This document shows, piece by piece, positions 1 to 9,772 of a DNA stretch of 47,757 nt (within the stretch, counting starts at the first letter, position 1; each line of letters begins with the position of its first letter). A program made the translations under genes and the position numbers. Location: the NCBI GenBank assembly GCA_944379995.1, contig CALWGF010000005.1, positions 112,009-159,765 of the forward strand, written 5' to 3'. Source of the DNA: an uncultured Clostridia bacterium (GTDB taxonomy: Bacteria; Bacillota; Clostridia; Lachnospirales; Anaerotignaceae). The notes under the pieces were generated by a model. It searched no databases. It was not told where the DNA came from and saw only the letters and a program-made list of their open reading frames with translations.

Positions 1-512
1 ATGTAGGTAAAACAACAACAATGGCTCTTGTGCCACAGGTTGTTGATGCTGTTGATGTTCCTGTTATTGCTGCTGGTGGTATCGCTGACGGTAGAGGAAT
101 GGCTGCGGCTACTATGCTTGGTGCTTCAGGTTTCCAGCTTGGAACACGTTTCCTTGTAGCTAAAGAATGTACTGTACATGAAAAATATAAGGAAAAAATA
201 TTAAAAGCAAAAGATATTGATACAACTACAACAGGTCAGTCAACAGGACACCCTGTTAGAGTTTTAAGAAATAAACTTGCAAGAGCATTTGAAGCTCTTG
301 AAAAAAATAATGCTTCACAAGAAGAACTTGATGCTCTTGGTAGAGGTGCATTAAGAAGAGCTGTTAAAGATGGAGATGTTGACAACGGTTCTGTTATGTC
401 AGGACAGATTGCAGGTCTTGTTTCTAAAGAACAAACAGCTAAAGAAATGATTGAAGAAATGTATAATGAATATAAAGAAATTATGGAAAAGGCTTCATCA
501 TTAATAAGATAA
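1..512 (+). CDS. fabK: Enoyl-ACP reductase II (FabK), 3' part only
   Basis: The gene enters from the left edge, and its frame is open from base 3. FabK is the FMN-dependent enoyl-ACP reductase that completes each elongation cycle of type II fatty acid synthesis in the cytoplasm. The visible C-terminal part has the TIM-barrel phosphate-binding stretch AAGGIADGRG, followed by GASGFQLGTRFL, both typical of the nitronate monooxygenase/FabK family. The ATG at base 21 is internal, because the codons before it (reading VGKTTT) continue a FabK-like motif. It is the upstream-most visible gene of the fab/acc operon. The identity is firm; the N-terminus is not in the window. Confidence 0.93.
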   Translation, partial: VGKTTTMALVPQVVDAVDVPVIAAGGIADGRGMAAATMLGASGFQLGTRFLVAKECTVHEKYKEKILKAKDIDTTTTGQSTGHPVRVLRNKLARAFEALEKNNASQEELDALGRGALRRAVKDGDVDNGSVMSGQIAGLVSKEQTAKEMIEEMYNEYKEIMEKASSLIR

Positions 513-527
513 TTTTTTAGTATAAAA

Positions 528-560
528 CGGTACGCAAACTTTATGTTTGCGTTCCGCTTT
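528..560 (+). terminator. Stem-loop between fabK and fabD
   Basis: ACGCAAAC at 532-539 pairs with GTTTGCGT at 545-552, with CGG/CCG extending the stem beyond a T-T mismatch. Only a short T-rich tail follows (CTTTGTTATATT). It may be a weak terminator or an mRNA-processing element that tunes expression of fabD onward relative to fabK. Confidence 0.55.
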
Positions 561-601
561 GTTATATTAAGAGAATTAAAATAATAAATAGGTGGTAGAA
601 T

Positions 602-1531
602 ATGAAAACAGTTTTTATGTTCAGCGGACAGGGAGCCCAGTATGTGGGTATGGGTAAAGAATTATACGAAAATTTTGATTGTGCAAAAGAAATATTTGAT
701 AGAGCAGATAAAGCACTTGGTTTTTCTATAAAAGATATGTGCTTTGAAAATGAAGAAGAATTAAATAAAACAGAAAATACACAGCCAGCTATACTTACAG
801 TTAGTATTGCTGCTTTAAAAGTACTTGAAGAAAAAGGTATAAAAGCTGATTATGTTGCAGGTTTAAGCCTTGGTGAATATACAGCTCATGTTGCAAGTGG
901 CTCTATGAATTTTGATGAGGCTGTTGCTCTCGTTAAAAAAAGAGGTAAATATATGACAGAGGCAGTTCCTTTTGGTGTTGGTGGTATGTATGCCATAATG
1001 GGACTTGAAAGAGATTTAGTTTTAGAATGTTGTAAAGAAGCATCTGATATTGGATATGTTGCACCAGCGAATTATAATGCTCCAGGACAGATTGTTATTG
1101 CAGGTATTGCAGAAGCTGTTGAAAAAGCAGCAGAAATTGCAAAAGAAAAAGGTGCAAAACTTACTGTTAAACTTAATGTAAGTGGACCTTTCCATACAGA
1201 ACTTTTAAAACCAGCATCAGAAAAACTTGCAAAAGAGCTTGAAAATATAAATATTGGAAATATGGAAATACCTGTAATCACAAATGTTACAGGAAATATT
1301 ATTGAAAATAACGAGGACATTGCTCCTCTTTTAATAAAACAGGTTATGAGTCCTGTAAAATGGGAAGATACAATAAAAACTCTTTCTGAACTTGGTGTTG
1401 ATACATTTATAGAAATAGGACCGGGAAAAGCATTAAGCGGTTTTGTTAAGAGAACAATCAAAGGTGCTACAATACTTAATGTTGAAGATATGAAGTCACT
1501 TGAGAAAACATTAGCAAAACTCAATGGTTAA
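602..1531 (+). CDS. fabD: Malonyl-CoA:ACP transacylase
   Basis: FabD moves malonate from coenzyme A to acyl carrier protein to feed chain elongation. The 309-residue length is normal. The FSGQGAQYVGMG N-terminus is characteristic, the nucleophile elbow GLSLG puts the catalytic serine at residue 89, and GPFHTELL supplies the partner histidine at about residue 198. An AGGTGG ribosome binding site precedes the ATG. It lies 90 bases after fabK, across a stem-loop, and 21 bases before fabG, within a continuous fatty-acid operon. Identity is firm. Confidence 0.97.
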   Translation: MKTVFMFSGQGAQYVGMGKELYENFDCAKEIFDRADKALGFSIKDMCFENEEELNKTENTQPAILTVSIAALKVLEEKGIKADYVAGLSLGEYTAHVASGSMNFDEAVALVKKRGKYMTEAVPFGVGGMYAIMGLERDLVLECCKEASDIGYVAPANYNAPGQIVIAGIAEAVEKAAEIAKEKGAKLTVKLNVSGPFHTELLKPASEKLAKELENINIGNMEIPVITNVTGNIIENNEDIAPLLIKQVMSPVKWEDTIKTLSELGVDTFIEIGPGKALSGFVKRTIKGATILNVEDMKSLEKTLAKLNG

Positions 1532-1552
1532 TTTTTAAAGGAGAAATAATTT

Positions 1553-2284
1553 ATGCTTAAAAATAAAACAGTTATCGTAACAGGTGCTGCAAAAGGTATA
1601 GGTAGAGCTATTGCTTTACGCTTTGCAAAAGAAGGCTGTAACATTGTTTTAAATTATAGAAGTAATGTTTCAGACGAACTTATAGAAGAAATTAAAAGCT
1701 ATGGTGTTGAGTGCCTTCCTTTTAAAGCTGACGTAAGTGTATATAGTGAAGCTGAAACACTTATAAAAGAAAGTAAAAAACATTTTGGTTCAGTTGATGT
1801 TCTTGTAAATAATGCAGGTATTACAAGAGATATGTTACTTATGAGAATGTCAGAAGATGAATTTGACTCAGTTATAAATACAAATCTTAAAGGTACATTT
1901 AATACAATAAGACATGTTTCATCTGTTATGCTTAAACAGAAAAGTGGTGCAATAATAAATCTTTCATCAGTTGTTGGACTTATGGGTAATGTAGGTCAGG
2001 CAAACTATGCTGCATCAAAAGCAGGTGTTATTGGTCTTACAAAATCAACTGCAAGAGAACTTGCAGCAAGAGGAATAACATGTAATGCTATTGCTCCAGG
2101 ATTTATAGAAACAGATATGACTGCTGTTCTTAAAGATGATGTTAAAGAAGCAATGCTTAATACAATACCTCTTAAAAAATTTGGTCAGGTAGAAGATATT
2201 GCGGAAGCTGCTGTATTCCTTGCTAAAAACAGATATATCACAGGTCAGGTACTTAACGTAGACGGCGGAATGGTAATGAACTGA
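1553..2284 (+). CDS. fabG: 3-oxoacyl-ACP reductase
   Basis: This is an NADPH-dependent short-chain dehydrogenase/reductase that reduces 3-oxoacyl-ACP. Visible motifs are TGAAKGIG (residues 10-17, cofactor binding), NNAG at about 86-89, and a catalytic Ser139/Tyr152/Lys156 arrangement in LSSVVG and YAASK. The 243-residue length fits FabG. AAGGAG lies upstream of the ATG. SDR enzymes are hard to separate by sequence alone, but the position between fabD and fabF settles the call. The gene ends in TGA, which shows that TGA is an ordinary stop in this organism. Confidence 0.96.
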   Translation: MLKNKTVIVTGAAKGIGRAIALRFAKEGCNIVLNYRSNVSDELIEEIKSYGVECLPFKADVSVYSEAETLIKESKKHFGSVDVLVNNAGITRDMLLMRMSEDEFDSVINTNLKGTFNTIRHVSSVMLKQKSGAIINLSSVVGLMGNVGQANYAASKAGVIGLTKSTARELAARGITCNAIAPGFIETDMTAVLKDDVKEAMLNTIPLKKFGQVEDIAEAAVFLAKNRYITGQVLNVDGGMVMN

Positions 2285-2306
2285 GAGAGGAAGGTAAATT
2301 AATTTT

Positions 2307-3548
2307 ATGAGTAGAAGAGTAGTTATTACAGGTATGGGAGCAGTTACGCCTGTTGGAAATAATGTAAATGATTTTTGGTCTAGTATTAAAAATGGCGTAA
2401 GTGGTATTGATTTTATAAAAAGTTTTGATACTACTGATTTTAAAGTTAAAATTGCTGCTGAAGTTAAAGATTTTGACCCAACTTTATATGTTCAGAAAAA
2501 AGAACTTAAAAGAAATGATATGGTTTCAATATATGGTATTGCAGCAGCAACACAGGCTGTTGAAGACTCAGGTCTTAACCTTGATGAAATAAATAAAGAA
2601 CGTTTAGGTGTTATTGTTGGTTCTGGTATAGGTGGTATGGTTACAATACAAGAACAGGTTGGAAAACTTTATGAAAAAGGACCTTCAAAAGTTTCTCCTC
2701 TTTTTATACCTATGGCAATAAGTAATATGGTTGCAGGAAATATCGCAATTAAATTTGGTGCACAGGGTATTTGTGAAAATGTTGTTACTGCTTGTGCTTC
2801 AGGTACAAACTGTATTGGTGATGCTTTTAGAAGTATTAAACATGGATATTCTGATATAATTATTGCTGGTGGTGCAGAAGCTGCAATTTCACAAATAGGT
2901 GTTGCAGGATTTACAAATCTTACTGCACTTTCAACAAACCCAGACCCTAAAAAGGCTTGTAGACCTTTTGATAAAGATAGAGATGGTTTTGTTATGGGTG
3001 ATGGTTCTGGTATTGTTATACTTGAAGAACTTGAACATGCACTTAAAAGAGGTGCTAAAATTTATGGTGAGGTTGTTGGATATGGTGCAACAGGTGATGC
3101 ATATCATATGACTGCTCCTTCTCCAGACGGAAGTGGTGCTGGTAGAGCTATGAAACTTGCTATGGAAGAAGCAGAAATAACTCCTTCTGATGTTTCATAT
3201 ATAAATGCACATGGAACAAGTACACCTGCAAATGAAACTTCTGAAATTAAAGCTATTAACTATGCACTTGGTGATGTAGCTCCTAATGTTCCTGTTAGTT
3301 CAACAAAATCAATGACAGGTCATCTTTTAGGTGCTGCTGGTGCAATAGAAGCTATTGTTTGTGTTAAAGCACTTGAAGAAGGTTTTATTCCACCTACATT
3401 AAATGTTGATGAAAAAGATGAAAACTGTAATTTTGATTGTGTTCCATATGTTGGAAGAAGTGCAGATTTAAAATATGCTTTATCAAATTCTCTTGGATTT
3501 GGCGGACATAATGCTGTTCTCTGTTTCAAGAAATGGGAGGGTAAATAA
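2307..3548 (+). CDS. fabF: 3-oxoacyl-ACP synthase II
   Basis: FabF condenses malonyl-ACP with acyl-ACP during elongation. The Cys-His-His triad is visible: Cys163 in TACASGTNC, His302 in [10 protein letters not shown], and His339 in [10 protein letters not shown], which also carries the conserved Lys334. The length of 413 residues is normal. The ATG follows a GAGAGGAAGG region, and the TAA stop shares one base with the accB ATG, which suggests translational coupling. No FabH is visible; it may lie left of the window. Confidence 0.97.
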   Translation: MSRRVVITGMGAVTPVGNNVNDFWSSIKNGVSGIDFIKSFDTTDFKVKIAAEVKDFDPTLYVQKKELKRNDMVSIYGIAAATQAVEDSGLNLDEINKERLGVIVGSGIGGMVTIQEQVGKLYEKGPSKVSPLFIPMAISNMVAGNIAIKFGAQGICENVVTACASGTNCIGDAFRSIKHGYSDIIIAGGAEAAISQIGVAGFTNLTALSTNPDPKKACRPFDKDRDGFVMGDGSGIVILEELEHALKRGAKIYGEVVGYGATGDAYHMTAPSPDGSGAGRAMKLAMEEAEITPSDVSYINAHGTSTPANETSEIKAINYALGDVAPNVPVSSTKSMTGHLLGAAGAIEAIVCVKALEEGFIPPTLNVDEKDENCNFDCVPYVGRSADLKYALSNSLGFGGHNAVLCFKKWEGK

Positions 3549-4036
3549 TGACTTATAATGATATTAAAGAACTTATAAATATAATAGATAATTCAAAACT
3601 CACAAATTTTGAGTTGTCTATGGATAATGTTAGTGTTAAAATGAGTAAAAACGGTAAAGAGTTTGCACCAGTTGCAGAAGTTCCTGTTGCACCAGTACCA
3701 GCTCCTGTTGCAACACCTGTTTCTGTACCTGTACAGACACCAGTTGCACCTGCTACTGAAACAGAAGAAGTTGTTGCAGAAGAAAAAACTAAAGAAATAA
3801 GTGGTAATATTGTAAAATCACCTATTGTAGGAACATTTTATTCAAGTACAAGTCCTGGAAAACCTCCTATCGTTTCAAAAGGTGATAAAGTTTCAAAAGG
3901 TGATGTGCTTTGTATAGTTGAAGCTATGAAAGTTATGAATGAAATAACAAGTGACTTTGATGGTGAAGTTTTAGATATTTTAGTTGAAAATGGTCAGCTT
4001 GTTGAATTTGGTGAACCTCTTTTTGTTATAGGTTAA
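3548..4036 (+). CDS. accB: Biotin carboxyl carrier protein of acetyl-CoA carboxylase
   Basis: AccB carries the biotin that AccC carboxylates and from which AccDA transfers CO2 to acetyl-CoA. The 162 residues comprise an N-terminal helical region, a Pro/Ala/Val-rich flexible linker at about residues 40-80, and a C-terminal biotinyl domain with the EAMKVMNE motif, placing biotin on Lys128. The start overlaps the fabF stop by one base. The full accB-accC-accD-accA set is present around fabZ, so the operon encodes both malonyl-CoA supply and its use. Confidence 0.96.
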   Translation: MTYNDIKELINIIDNSKLTNFELSMDNVSVKMSKNGKEFAPVAEVPVAPVPAPVATPVSVPVQTPVAPATETEEVVAEEKTKEISGNIVKSPIVGTFYSSTSPGKPPIVSKGDKVSKGDVLCIVEAMKVMNEITSDFDGEVLDILVENGQLVEFGEPLFVIG

Positions 4037-4049
4037 GGAGAAATACATT

Positions 4050-4472
4050 ATGATGGATATAAATGAAATTATGAAAGTTATACCTCACAGATACCCATTT
4101 CTTCTTGTAGATAGAATTGATGAGATTGTTGAGGGTGAAAAAGTTGTTGCAACAAAAAATGTTACAATGAATGAACCTTTCTTTCAGGGACATTTTCCAC
4201 AGTTACCTGTAATGCCGGGCGTGCTTATAATAGAAGCTATGGCACAGGCTGGTGCTGTTGCTGTTCTTTCAAAAGAAGAATTTAAAGGAAAAATTGCTTT
4301 CCTTGCTGCTGTTGATAAAGCTAAATTCAGAAAAAATGTAGTGCCGGGTGATACACTTCGTCTTGAAGTTGAACTTTTAAAACTTAAAAAGAATGCTGGT
4401 GTTGCAAAAGGTATTGCTTATGTTGGAGATAAAAAAGCAGCAGAAGCTGAAATTACATTTATGATTGGATAA
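4050..4472 (+). CDS. fabZ: 3-hydroxyacyl-ACP dehydratase
   Basis: FabZ dehydrates 3-hydroxyacyl-ACP to trans-2-enoyl-ACP. This is a compact 140-residue hot-dog fold with the catalytic His48 in [11 protein letters not shown] and Glu62 in IEAMAQ. AAGGAG precedes tandem ATG codons; the first is taken, though the second (4053) is equally possible. Its place between accB and accC is typical of clostridial fab clusters. Confidence 0.96.
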   Translation: MMDINEIMKVIPHRYPFLLVDRIDEIVEGEKVVATKNVTMNEPFFQGHFPQLPVMPGVLIIEAMAQAGAVAVLSKEEFKGKIAFLAAVDKAKFRKNVVPGDTLRLEVELLKLKKNAGVAKGIAYVGDKKAAEAEITFMIG

Positions 4473-4499
4473 TTTCCAAAAATTTTTGGAGGTGTTTTT

Positions 4500-5849
4500 G
4501 TGCTTGAAAGAATTTTGATAGCCAACAGAGGCGAAATTGCCGTTAGAATAATAAGAGCTTGTCGTGAAATGGGTATACATACTATTGCTGTGTTTTCTGA
4601 ACCAGATAGAGATGCTCTTCATACACAACTTGCAGATGAGGCAGTTTGTATAGGTCCTGCAAGAGGTTCTGACAGCTACCTTAATATGCAAAATATTATA
4701 AGTGCTGCTGTTTTAACAAAAGCACAAGGTATTCACCCAGGATTTGGTTTTCTTGCAGAAAATTCTACATTTGCTACAATGTGTGAGGAATGTAATATAA
4801 AATTTATAGGTCCTGACCCTAAAACAATAGATGAAATGGGTAATAAATCAAATGCAAGACAACTTATGATAGAAGCTAAAGTTCCTGTTATACCAGGTAG
4901 TGACGGTGTTGTAAATAGTATTGAAGAAGCATACCAAGTAGCAGAAGAACTTGGTTATCCTGTTATTGTTAAAGCATCAGCAGGTGGTGGCGGAAAAGGT
5001 ATACGTATTGTGAGAGAAAAAGAAGAACTTGCAAAAGCCTTTGAAGCTGCCCAAAGTGAAACAATAGCCGCTTTTGGTGATGATGCTATGTACATGGAAA
5101 AACTTATTGAAAATGCACGTCACATTGAAGTTCAAATTCTTGGTGATAACTTTGGAAATGTTATTCACCTTGGTGAAAGAGATTGTTCAATGCAAAGAAG
5201 AAATCAGAAAGTCCTGGAAGAAGCTCCTTCTCCTGTACTTTCTGAAGATATACGTGTTCAAATGGGTGAAGCTGCTATTCGTGCCGCTAAAATCGTAGGT
5301 TATAAAGGTGCTGGTACAATAGAATTTCTTTATGAAGAAAGTTCACAAAAATTCTATTTTATGGAAATGAATACTCGTATACAGGTTGAACACCCTGTAA
5401 CAGAAATGATTACAGGAATAGACATTGTTAAAGAGCAGATTAAAATTGCATCAAATGAGCCTCTTTCATTTACTCAAGATGATGTTGTTTTTAAAGGTCA
5501 TGCTATTGAATGTCGTATAAATGCTGAAAATCCTGCTAAAAACTTTGCTCCTTCACCAGGAAAAATAGATTATCTTCTTATGCCGGGTGGTGGCTTAGGG
5601 CTTCGTGTTGATAGTGCTGTTTATGCAGGTTATACAATTCCACCATATTATGATTCAATGATTGCAAAAGTTATAACATATGGTGCAGATAGAAATGAAG
5701 CTATTTCAAAAATGAAAAGAGCTCTTGGAGAATTTGTTATACATGGTATAGATACAAATATTGAATTCCAAGAAGCTATACTTAATAATAAACTTTATTT
5801 AGAAGGTAAATTTGATACTTCTTTTATAGGCAGAGAAATAATAAAATAA
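4500..5849 (+). CDS. accC: Biotin carboxylase subunit of acetyl-CoA carboxylase
   Basis: AccC uses ATP and bicarbonate to carboxylate biotin on AccB. The 449 residues show the N-terminal ILIANRGEIAVR motif, the glycine-rich ATP-grasp loop GGGGKG at about 162-167, ERDCSMQRR, and EMNTRIQVEH. The start is a GTG with GGAGG seven bases upstream; no ATG is better placed, because homologous sequence begins immediately after the GTG. It is distinct from the fused biotin carboxylase domain of pyc further downstream. Confidence 0.97.
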   Translation: MLERILIANRGEIAVRIIRACREMGIHTIAVFSEPDRDALHTQLADEAVCIGPARGSDSYLNMQNIISAAVLTKAQGIHPGFGFLAENSTFATMCEECNIKFIGPDPKTIDEMGNKSNARQLMIEAKVPVIPGSDGVVNSIEEAYQVAEELGYPVIVKASAGGGGKGIRIVREKEELAKAFEAAQSETIAAFGDDAMYMEKLIENARHIEVQILGDNFGNVIHLGERDCSMQRRNQKVLEEAPSPVLSEDIRVQMGEAAIRAAKIVGYKGAGTIEFLYEESSQKFYFMEMNTRIQVEHPVTEMITGIDIVKEQIKIASNEPLSFTQDDVVFKGHAIECRINAENPAKNFAPSPGKIDYLLMPGGGLGLRVDSAVYAGYTIPPYYDSMIAKVITYGADRNEAISKMKRALGEFVIHGIDTNIEFQEAILNNKLYLEGKFDTSFIGREIIK

Positions 5850-5880
5850 TAGCCATAAAAAGTAAGGGAGGGCGTAGCCT

Positions 5881-6750
5881 TTGAATTTATTTAAAAAGAA
5901 AAATTATATTACAATACAACATGTTCAGAATACAAAAAATGAAGATATTGAGTCCCCAAGTATTCCTGACGGTTTATGGTTAAAATGTAAATATTGTAAA
6001 AAAACAGTTTATAAAAAGGATATCGGAGAATATAAAATATGCCCTCACTGTGGCGGTCATTTCAGAATAGGAGCTATGGAAAGAATAGCTCTTATTACTG
6101 ATGAAAATTCATTTGAAGAAATAAATGGAAATATGTGTGCAAAAAATCCAATGGGATATCCTGATTATGATGTGACAATAAAAAAAGCACAGGAAAAATC
6201 TGGTCTTAAAGATGGTGTTGTTACAGGACTTTGTACTATAAACGGTTATAAAGCTGTTATTGCTGTTATGGATAGTAACTTTATGATGGGTTCAATGGGT
6301 TCTGTTGTAGGTGAAAAAGTAACAAGAGCAGTTGAAAAAGCTACTGCTTTAAAACTTCCTATAATTATATTTACAACATCAGGCGGAGCAAGAATGCAAG
6401 AGGGTATTATATCACTTATGCAGATGGCAAAAGTAAGTGCTGCTCTTTCAAAACATAATGATGCGGGACTTCTTTATATAACTGTTCTTACAGACCCAAC
6501 AACAGGCGGTGTAAGTGCAAGTTTTGGTATGCTTGGAGATATTATACTTGCTGAGCCTAAAACACTTATAGGCTTTGCGGGTCAGAGAGTTATTGAGGGG
6601 ACTATAAATGAAAAACTCCCTGAAGGTTTCCAAACTGCTGAATTCCAGCTTGAACATGGCTTTGTTGATAAAATTGTAAGACGTGATGAGCTTAAAGAAA
6701 CTATTGGTAAAATTCTTAAAATGCATTGTGTAGAAGGAGGCGGATTTTAA
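5881..6750 (+). CDS. accD: Acetyl-CoA carboxylase carboxyltransferase beta subunit
   Basis: AccD forms the carboxyltransferase with AccA. A four-cysteine zinc ribbon is visible (Cys36, Cys39, Cys54, Cys57), followed by a crotonase-like core containing SGGARMQEG. The start is TTG behind a GGGAGGG site. The 289-residue length is normal. The TAA stop overlaps the accA ATG by one base, so the two subunits are probably made in equal amounts by coupled translation. Confidence 0.96.
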   Translation: MNLFKKKNYITIQHVQNTKNEDIESPSIPDGLWLKCKYCKKTVYKKDIGEYKICPHCGGHFRIGAMERIALITDENSFEEINGNMCAKNPMGYPDYDVTIKKAQEKSGLKDGVVTGLCTINGYKAVIAVMDSNFMMGSMGSVVGEKVTRAVEKATALKLPIIIFTTSGGARMQEGIISLMQMAKVSAALSKHNDAGLLYITVLTDPTTGGVSASFGMLGDIILAEPKTLIGFAGQRVIEGTINEKLPEGFQTAEFQLEHGFVDKIVRRDELKETIGKILKMHCVEGGGF

Positions 6751-7547
6751 TGAACAGAGCTATGAAATCTGTCACTATGTCAAGAATGATTTCAAGACCT
6801 ACAACTCTTGAATTTATAGATGAGATTTTTGATGATTTTATAGAGTTTCACGGTGACCGCCTTTTTAAAGATGATAAATCTATTGTTGGTGGTATAGCTA
6901 CTCTTGACGGTAAACCTGTTACTGTTGTAGGTGTTCAAAAAGGTCATACAATAGAAGATAATCTTGCTAGAAATTTTGGTTCTCCACACCCAGAAGGTTA
7001 TCGTAAGGCTTTAAGACTTATGAAGCAGGCTGAAAAATTTAACAGACCTGTTATAACTTTTGTAAATACATCAGGTGCATACTGTGGTATTGGTGCAGAA
7101 GAAAGAGGTCAAGGAGAGGCTATTGCAAGAAATCTTATTGAAATGGCTGACCTTAAAGTGCCTATTATATGTATATTCATAGGCGAAGGCGGAAGCGGGG
7201 GTGCTTTGGCACTTGCTGTTGCTGATGAAGTTTGGATGCTTGAAAATGGTATGTATGCTGTTCTTTCTCCTGAAGGTTTTGCAAGTATACTTTGGAGAAA
7301 TCCTTCAAGAGTTGAAGAGGCTGCCGAGCTTATGAAAATAACTGCCCAAGACCTTATTCAAAATAAGGTTATTGATAAAATTATTCCAGAGCCGGAAGAC
7401 GGTCTTCATAATAATCTTAAATATTCAACAGATATTATAAAAACAGAACTTATAAATAAATTAGAGGTTCTTTCAAATAAAAATATAGAAGATTTATTAT
7501 CAGAAAGATATAACAGATTTAGACAGTTCGGCGAATATTCCGAATAA
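6750..7547 (+). CDS. accA: Acetyl-CoA carboxylase carboxyltransferase alpha subunit
   Basis: AccA is the partner of AccD in transferring carboxyl from biotin to acetyl-CoA. Typical motifs are [19 protein letters not shown] sequence (here [12 protein letters not shown]) and [11 protein letters not shown]. The open frame extends to 6726, but the ATG at 6750 has GGAGGCGG upstream and overlaps the accD stop, giving 265 residues. It is the last gene of the operon and is followed by a strong terminator. Confidence 0.95.
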   Translation: MNRAMKSVTMSRMISRPTTLEFIDEIFDDFIEFHGDRLFKDDKSIVGGIATLDGKPVTVVGVQKGHTIEDNLARNFGSPHPEGYRKALRLMKQAEKFNRPVITFVNTSGAYCGIGAEERGQGEAIARNLIEMADLKVPIICIFIGEGGSGGALALAVADEVWMLENGMYAVLSPEGFASILWRNPSRVEEAAELMKITAQDLIQNKVIDKIIPEPEDGLHNNLKYSTDIIKTELINKLEVLSNKNIEDLLSERYNRFRQFGEYSE

Positions 7548-7550
7548 AAT

Positions 7551-7573
7551 AAGCAGCCTTATGGCTGCTTTTT
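7551..7573 (+). terminator. Intrinsic terminator ending the fab/acc operon
   Basis: AGCAGCC (7552-7558) and GGCTGCT (7563-7569) form a perfect seven-base-pair stem with a TTAT loop, followed by TTTTT. Confidence 0.9.
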
Positions 7574-7604
7574 AATTGTTTTTATATACTATTATAAAAT
7601 TTTA

Positions 7605-7613
7605 TGGTATAAT
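7605..7613 (+). promoter_or_regulatory. Extended -10 promoter for the gene at 7646
   Basis: TGGTATAAT matches the extended -10 consensus TGnTATAAT. No clear -35 lies at the expected distance. It sits just after the operon terminator and upstream of an AGGAGG site. Confidence 0.65.
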
Positions 7614-7645
7614 ACATATAAAATATAGCCTAGGAGGAATAAAAA

Positions 7646-8056
7646 ATGGCAGTTATTGAAGAATTAATCAGACTTGAAGATAATGGAAAAATAAGTTTTG
7701 GAAACTATTTGATGGATACAAAGAAAAAAGTACTTGATTTTGAAGTTGGTGGTGACCTCTATAAAGTAAAAACTTTTAGAGAAATCACAAAGCTTGAAAA
7801 AAATGGTAAACTCCTTCTTGAGTCAGTTCCTGGAGCAACTTTACATAATTTTGAAGCTACTGATAAAGGTGTAAGCTTTACTGCTGAGGCTGAAGAAGAT
7901 GTTCAAATACTTATGGAGCTTGAAGCTGATACAGAATATAAATTTATTGTTGATGATGTTAATATGGATAGAATAAAATCAAATATGTCTGGTAAAGTTA
8001 ATTTCAGTATCGAAATTAAAGGACAGCCTGTAACTGTAAAACTTGAAAAAATATGA
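7646..8056 (+). CDS. Conserved clostridial protein of unknown function
   Basis: This 136-residue soluble acidic protein has no signal peptide or membrane segment. From memory, similar proteins are widespread in Lachnospiraceae and are often auto-labelled endosialidase, but nothing in the sequence (no catalytic motif, far too short) supports that enzyme activity. The sequence reads like alternating beta strands, suggesting a small beta-rich domain. It has its own extended -10 promoter, an AGGAGG site and its own terminator, so it is a single-gene unit between the fatty-acid operon and radA. Function unknown. Confidence 0.85.
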   Translation: MAVIEELIRLEDNGKISFGNYLMDTKKKVLDFEVGGDLYKVKTFREITKLEKNGKLLLESVPGATLHNFEATDKGVSFTAEAEEDVQILMELEADTEYKFIVDDVNMDRIKSNMSGKVNFSIEIKGQPVTVKLEKI

Positions 8057-8062
8057 TAATAT

Positions 8063-8096
8063 AAGCGTGTCTAATATAGGCACGCTTAATTAATTT
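8063..8096 (+). terminator. Terminator after the 136-residue protein gene
   Basis: AAGCGTGTC (8063-8071) pairs with GGCACGCTT (8079-8087) with one wobble; an AATTAATTTT tail follows. Confidence 0.75.
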
Positions 8097-8117
8097 TATG
8101 TTGAAAAAGGTGATTTT

Positions 8118-9488
8118 TTGAAAATAAAAACAGTTTATGTTTGTAATGAATGTGGTTATAAATCTGCAAAATGGCTTGGAAAATGCCCACAATGTGGAAA
8201 TTGGAATAGTTTTGAGGAAGAAGAAACAGAAGTAAAAAAAACTGCTAAGAAATCAGTAATAAAAAGAAAAAACCCTACAAAACTTTCTGATGTAAAAGTT
8301 AATAATAGTGACAGAATTATAACAAAAATAAATGAATTTAACAGAGTTACTGGTGGTGGAATAGTTAGGGACTCTGTAATGATAATTACATCACCACCAG
8401 GGGGCGGAAAATCAACTCTTACACTTACTATTGCTAATGATATAGCCTCTCAAGGTATGAAAGTCGTTTATGCTACTGGAGAGGAAAGTGAAAGTCAAAT
8501 AAGAGCAAGAGCGGATAGAATACTTGATAATATAAACGAAAACATATGGATTATTTCAGATACAAATATGAATAGTGTTATTGATGCTGTAAATATAATT
8601 GAGCCAGATTTTTTGGTTATAGATAGTATACAGACATTTGCACTTGAAGAACTTTTGCCTGCAAGAGCCGGAAATCCTGTTCAAACAATGGAATGTGCCT
8701 CTGAAGTAGTAAAAATTGCTAAGTCTGGTAAAAAGCCTTGTGCAGCTATTATAATAGGTCAGATGAATAAAAATGACGAAATTGCAGGGCTTCGTTCTTT
8801 GGAGCATCTTGTTGATGCTGTTTTTGTTATGGAAGGTGACAGCGAAAATGAATTAAGAAGTATTACTTCTACAAAAAATAGATTTGGTAGTACTGGCGAA
8901 ATGGGATTTTTTACAATGACCGAAAAAGGTCTTATATCTATCGATAATCCTTCTGAGTTTTTTGTTACTCAAAGAGAAGAAAATGAAAATGTTTCCGGAA
9001 GTGCTATAACAGTTATAAGAGAAGGTTCAAGACCTATTATTGCAGAAATTGAAAGTCTTGTTTCAAACTCATTTACTCCATATCCTTCAAGAATTGGTGA
9101 GGCAGTAAAAAGAGAACAACTTAATACTGTTATATCCATACTTGAACAAAGAGGTGGCATTGACCTTTTTAATAAAAATGTTGTTATAAAAACAACAGGT
9201 GGTATAAAATTTAAAGAGCCTTCTGTAAACCTTGCTATAATAGTCAGTATAGCATCATCTGTTTATAATAAGCCTGTTTCTTCTGAATTTGCTTTTATTG
9301 CTGATGTTGGTCTTACAGGTGAACTTAAAAAAGTTCCTAATATTGAGGCAAGAGTTAAAGAGCTTTACAGAATGGGATTTAAAAAAATATTTATTGCAAA
9401 AGATAATATCAAAAAGAAAGATATTAAAGGTATACAAATAATTGAATGTAAAACTCTTAAAGACGTTTTAATATCTCTTTTTAAATAA
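8118..9488 (+). CDS. radA: DNA repair protein RadA
   Basis: RadA is a RecA-like ATPase that promotes branch migration in recombination. It has an N-terminal zinc finger (Cys9, Cys12, Cys23, Cys26), Walker A PPGGGKST at about 93-100, the RadA-specific KNRFG motif at about 253-257, and a C-terminal Lon-protease-like domain. The 456-residue length is normal. The start is TTG, five bases after AAAGGTG, and matches the family N-terminus. No strong promoter is seen directly upstream, so some transcription may read through the preceding terminator. Confidence 0.97.
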   Translation: MKIKTVYVCNECGYKSAKWLGKCPQCGNWNSFEEEETEVKKTAKKSVIKRKNPTKLSDVKVNNSDRIITKINEFNRVTGGGIVRDSVMIITSPPGGGKSTLTLTIANDIASQGMKVVYATGEESESQIRARADRILDNINENIWIISDTNMNSVIDAVNIIEPDFLVIDSIQTFALEELLPARAGNPVQTMECASEVVKIAKSGKKPCAAIIIGQMNKNDEIAGLRSLEHLVDAVFVMEGDSENELRSITSTKNRFGSTGEMGFFTMTEKGLISIDNPSEFFVTQREENENVSGSAITVIREGSRPIIAEIESLVSNSFTPYPSRIGEAVKREQLNTVISILEQRGGIDLFNKNVVIKTTGGIKFKEPSVNLAIIVSIASSVYNKPVSSEFAFIADVGLTGELKKVPNIEARVKELYRMGFKKIFIAKDNIKKKDIKGIQIIECKTLKDVLISLFK

Positions 9489-9530
9489 TTTTATATAGAC
9501 AATATAAATAGATTTTATATATAATATTTC

Positions 9531-9564
9531 TAATATATATTTATTTTTTAATAAATATATATTA
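9531..9564. repeat. AT-only 15-bp perfect inverted repeat
   Basis: The arms at 9531-9545 and 9550-9564 are perfectly complementary around a TTTT loop. It could act as a weak terminator for radA, but it lacks GC pairs and may simply reflect base composition. Confidence 0.5.
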
Positions 9565-9671
9565 ATATAGAAAGATGTTAAATAATTTAACACATTTTTA
9601 ATTCAAAAGTTATATTTTTTAGGCTTAAAAAATGGATTTTAATGTACATTAACGAAAGTTTTTTATAGATA

Positions 9672-9699
9672 TTGATTTTTAATAAAAAGCTGATAAAAT
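9672..9699 (+). promoter_or_regulatory. Candidate promoter of pyc
   Basis: TTGATT (9672-9677) and TAAAAT (9694-9699) are separated by 16 bases, about 75 bases upstream of the pyc start. Confidence 0.5.
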
Positions 9700-9772
9700 A
9701 GTCAAAAAATATATTTTGTATTTACTGTGAGAAACAAGTGTATTTATGTAGTGAACAAAAGGGGGATGTTGA

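Larger units (their letters stand above)
9489..9772 (+). other. AT-rich intergenic region between radA and pyc
   Basis: This stretch of 284 bases has no convincing ORF. It contains a 15-base perfect AT-only inverted repeat at 9531-9564 and a candidate promoter at 9672-9699. I see no riboswitch or tRNA. Confidence 0.7.

Noticed and set aside
1072..1524. A 150-codon minus-strand open frame
   Set aside because: Antisense shadow of fabD; the product is low-complexity (Ser/Phe/Ile) and there is no ribosome binding site.
7646..8056. Endosialidase
   Set aside because: A common automatic label for this family, but the protein is only 136 residues, is not secreted and shows no glycosidase motif.
9531..9564. 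Strong intrinsic terminator of radA
   Set aside because: The stem is all A-T and lacks a following T-tract, so it is recorded only as an inverted repeat.
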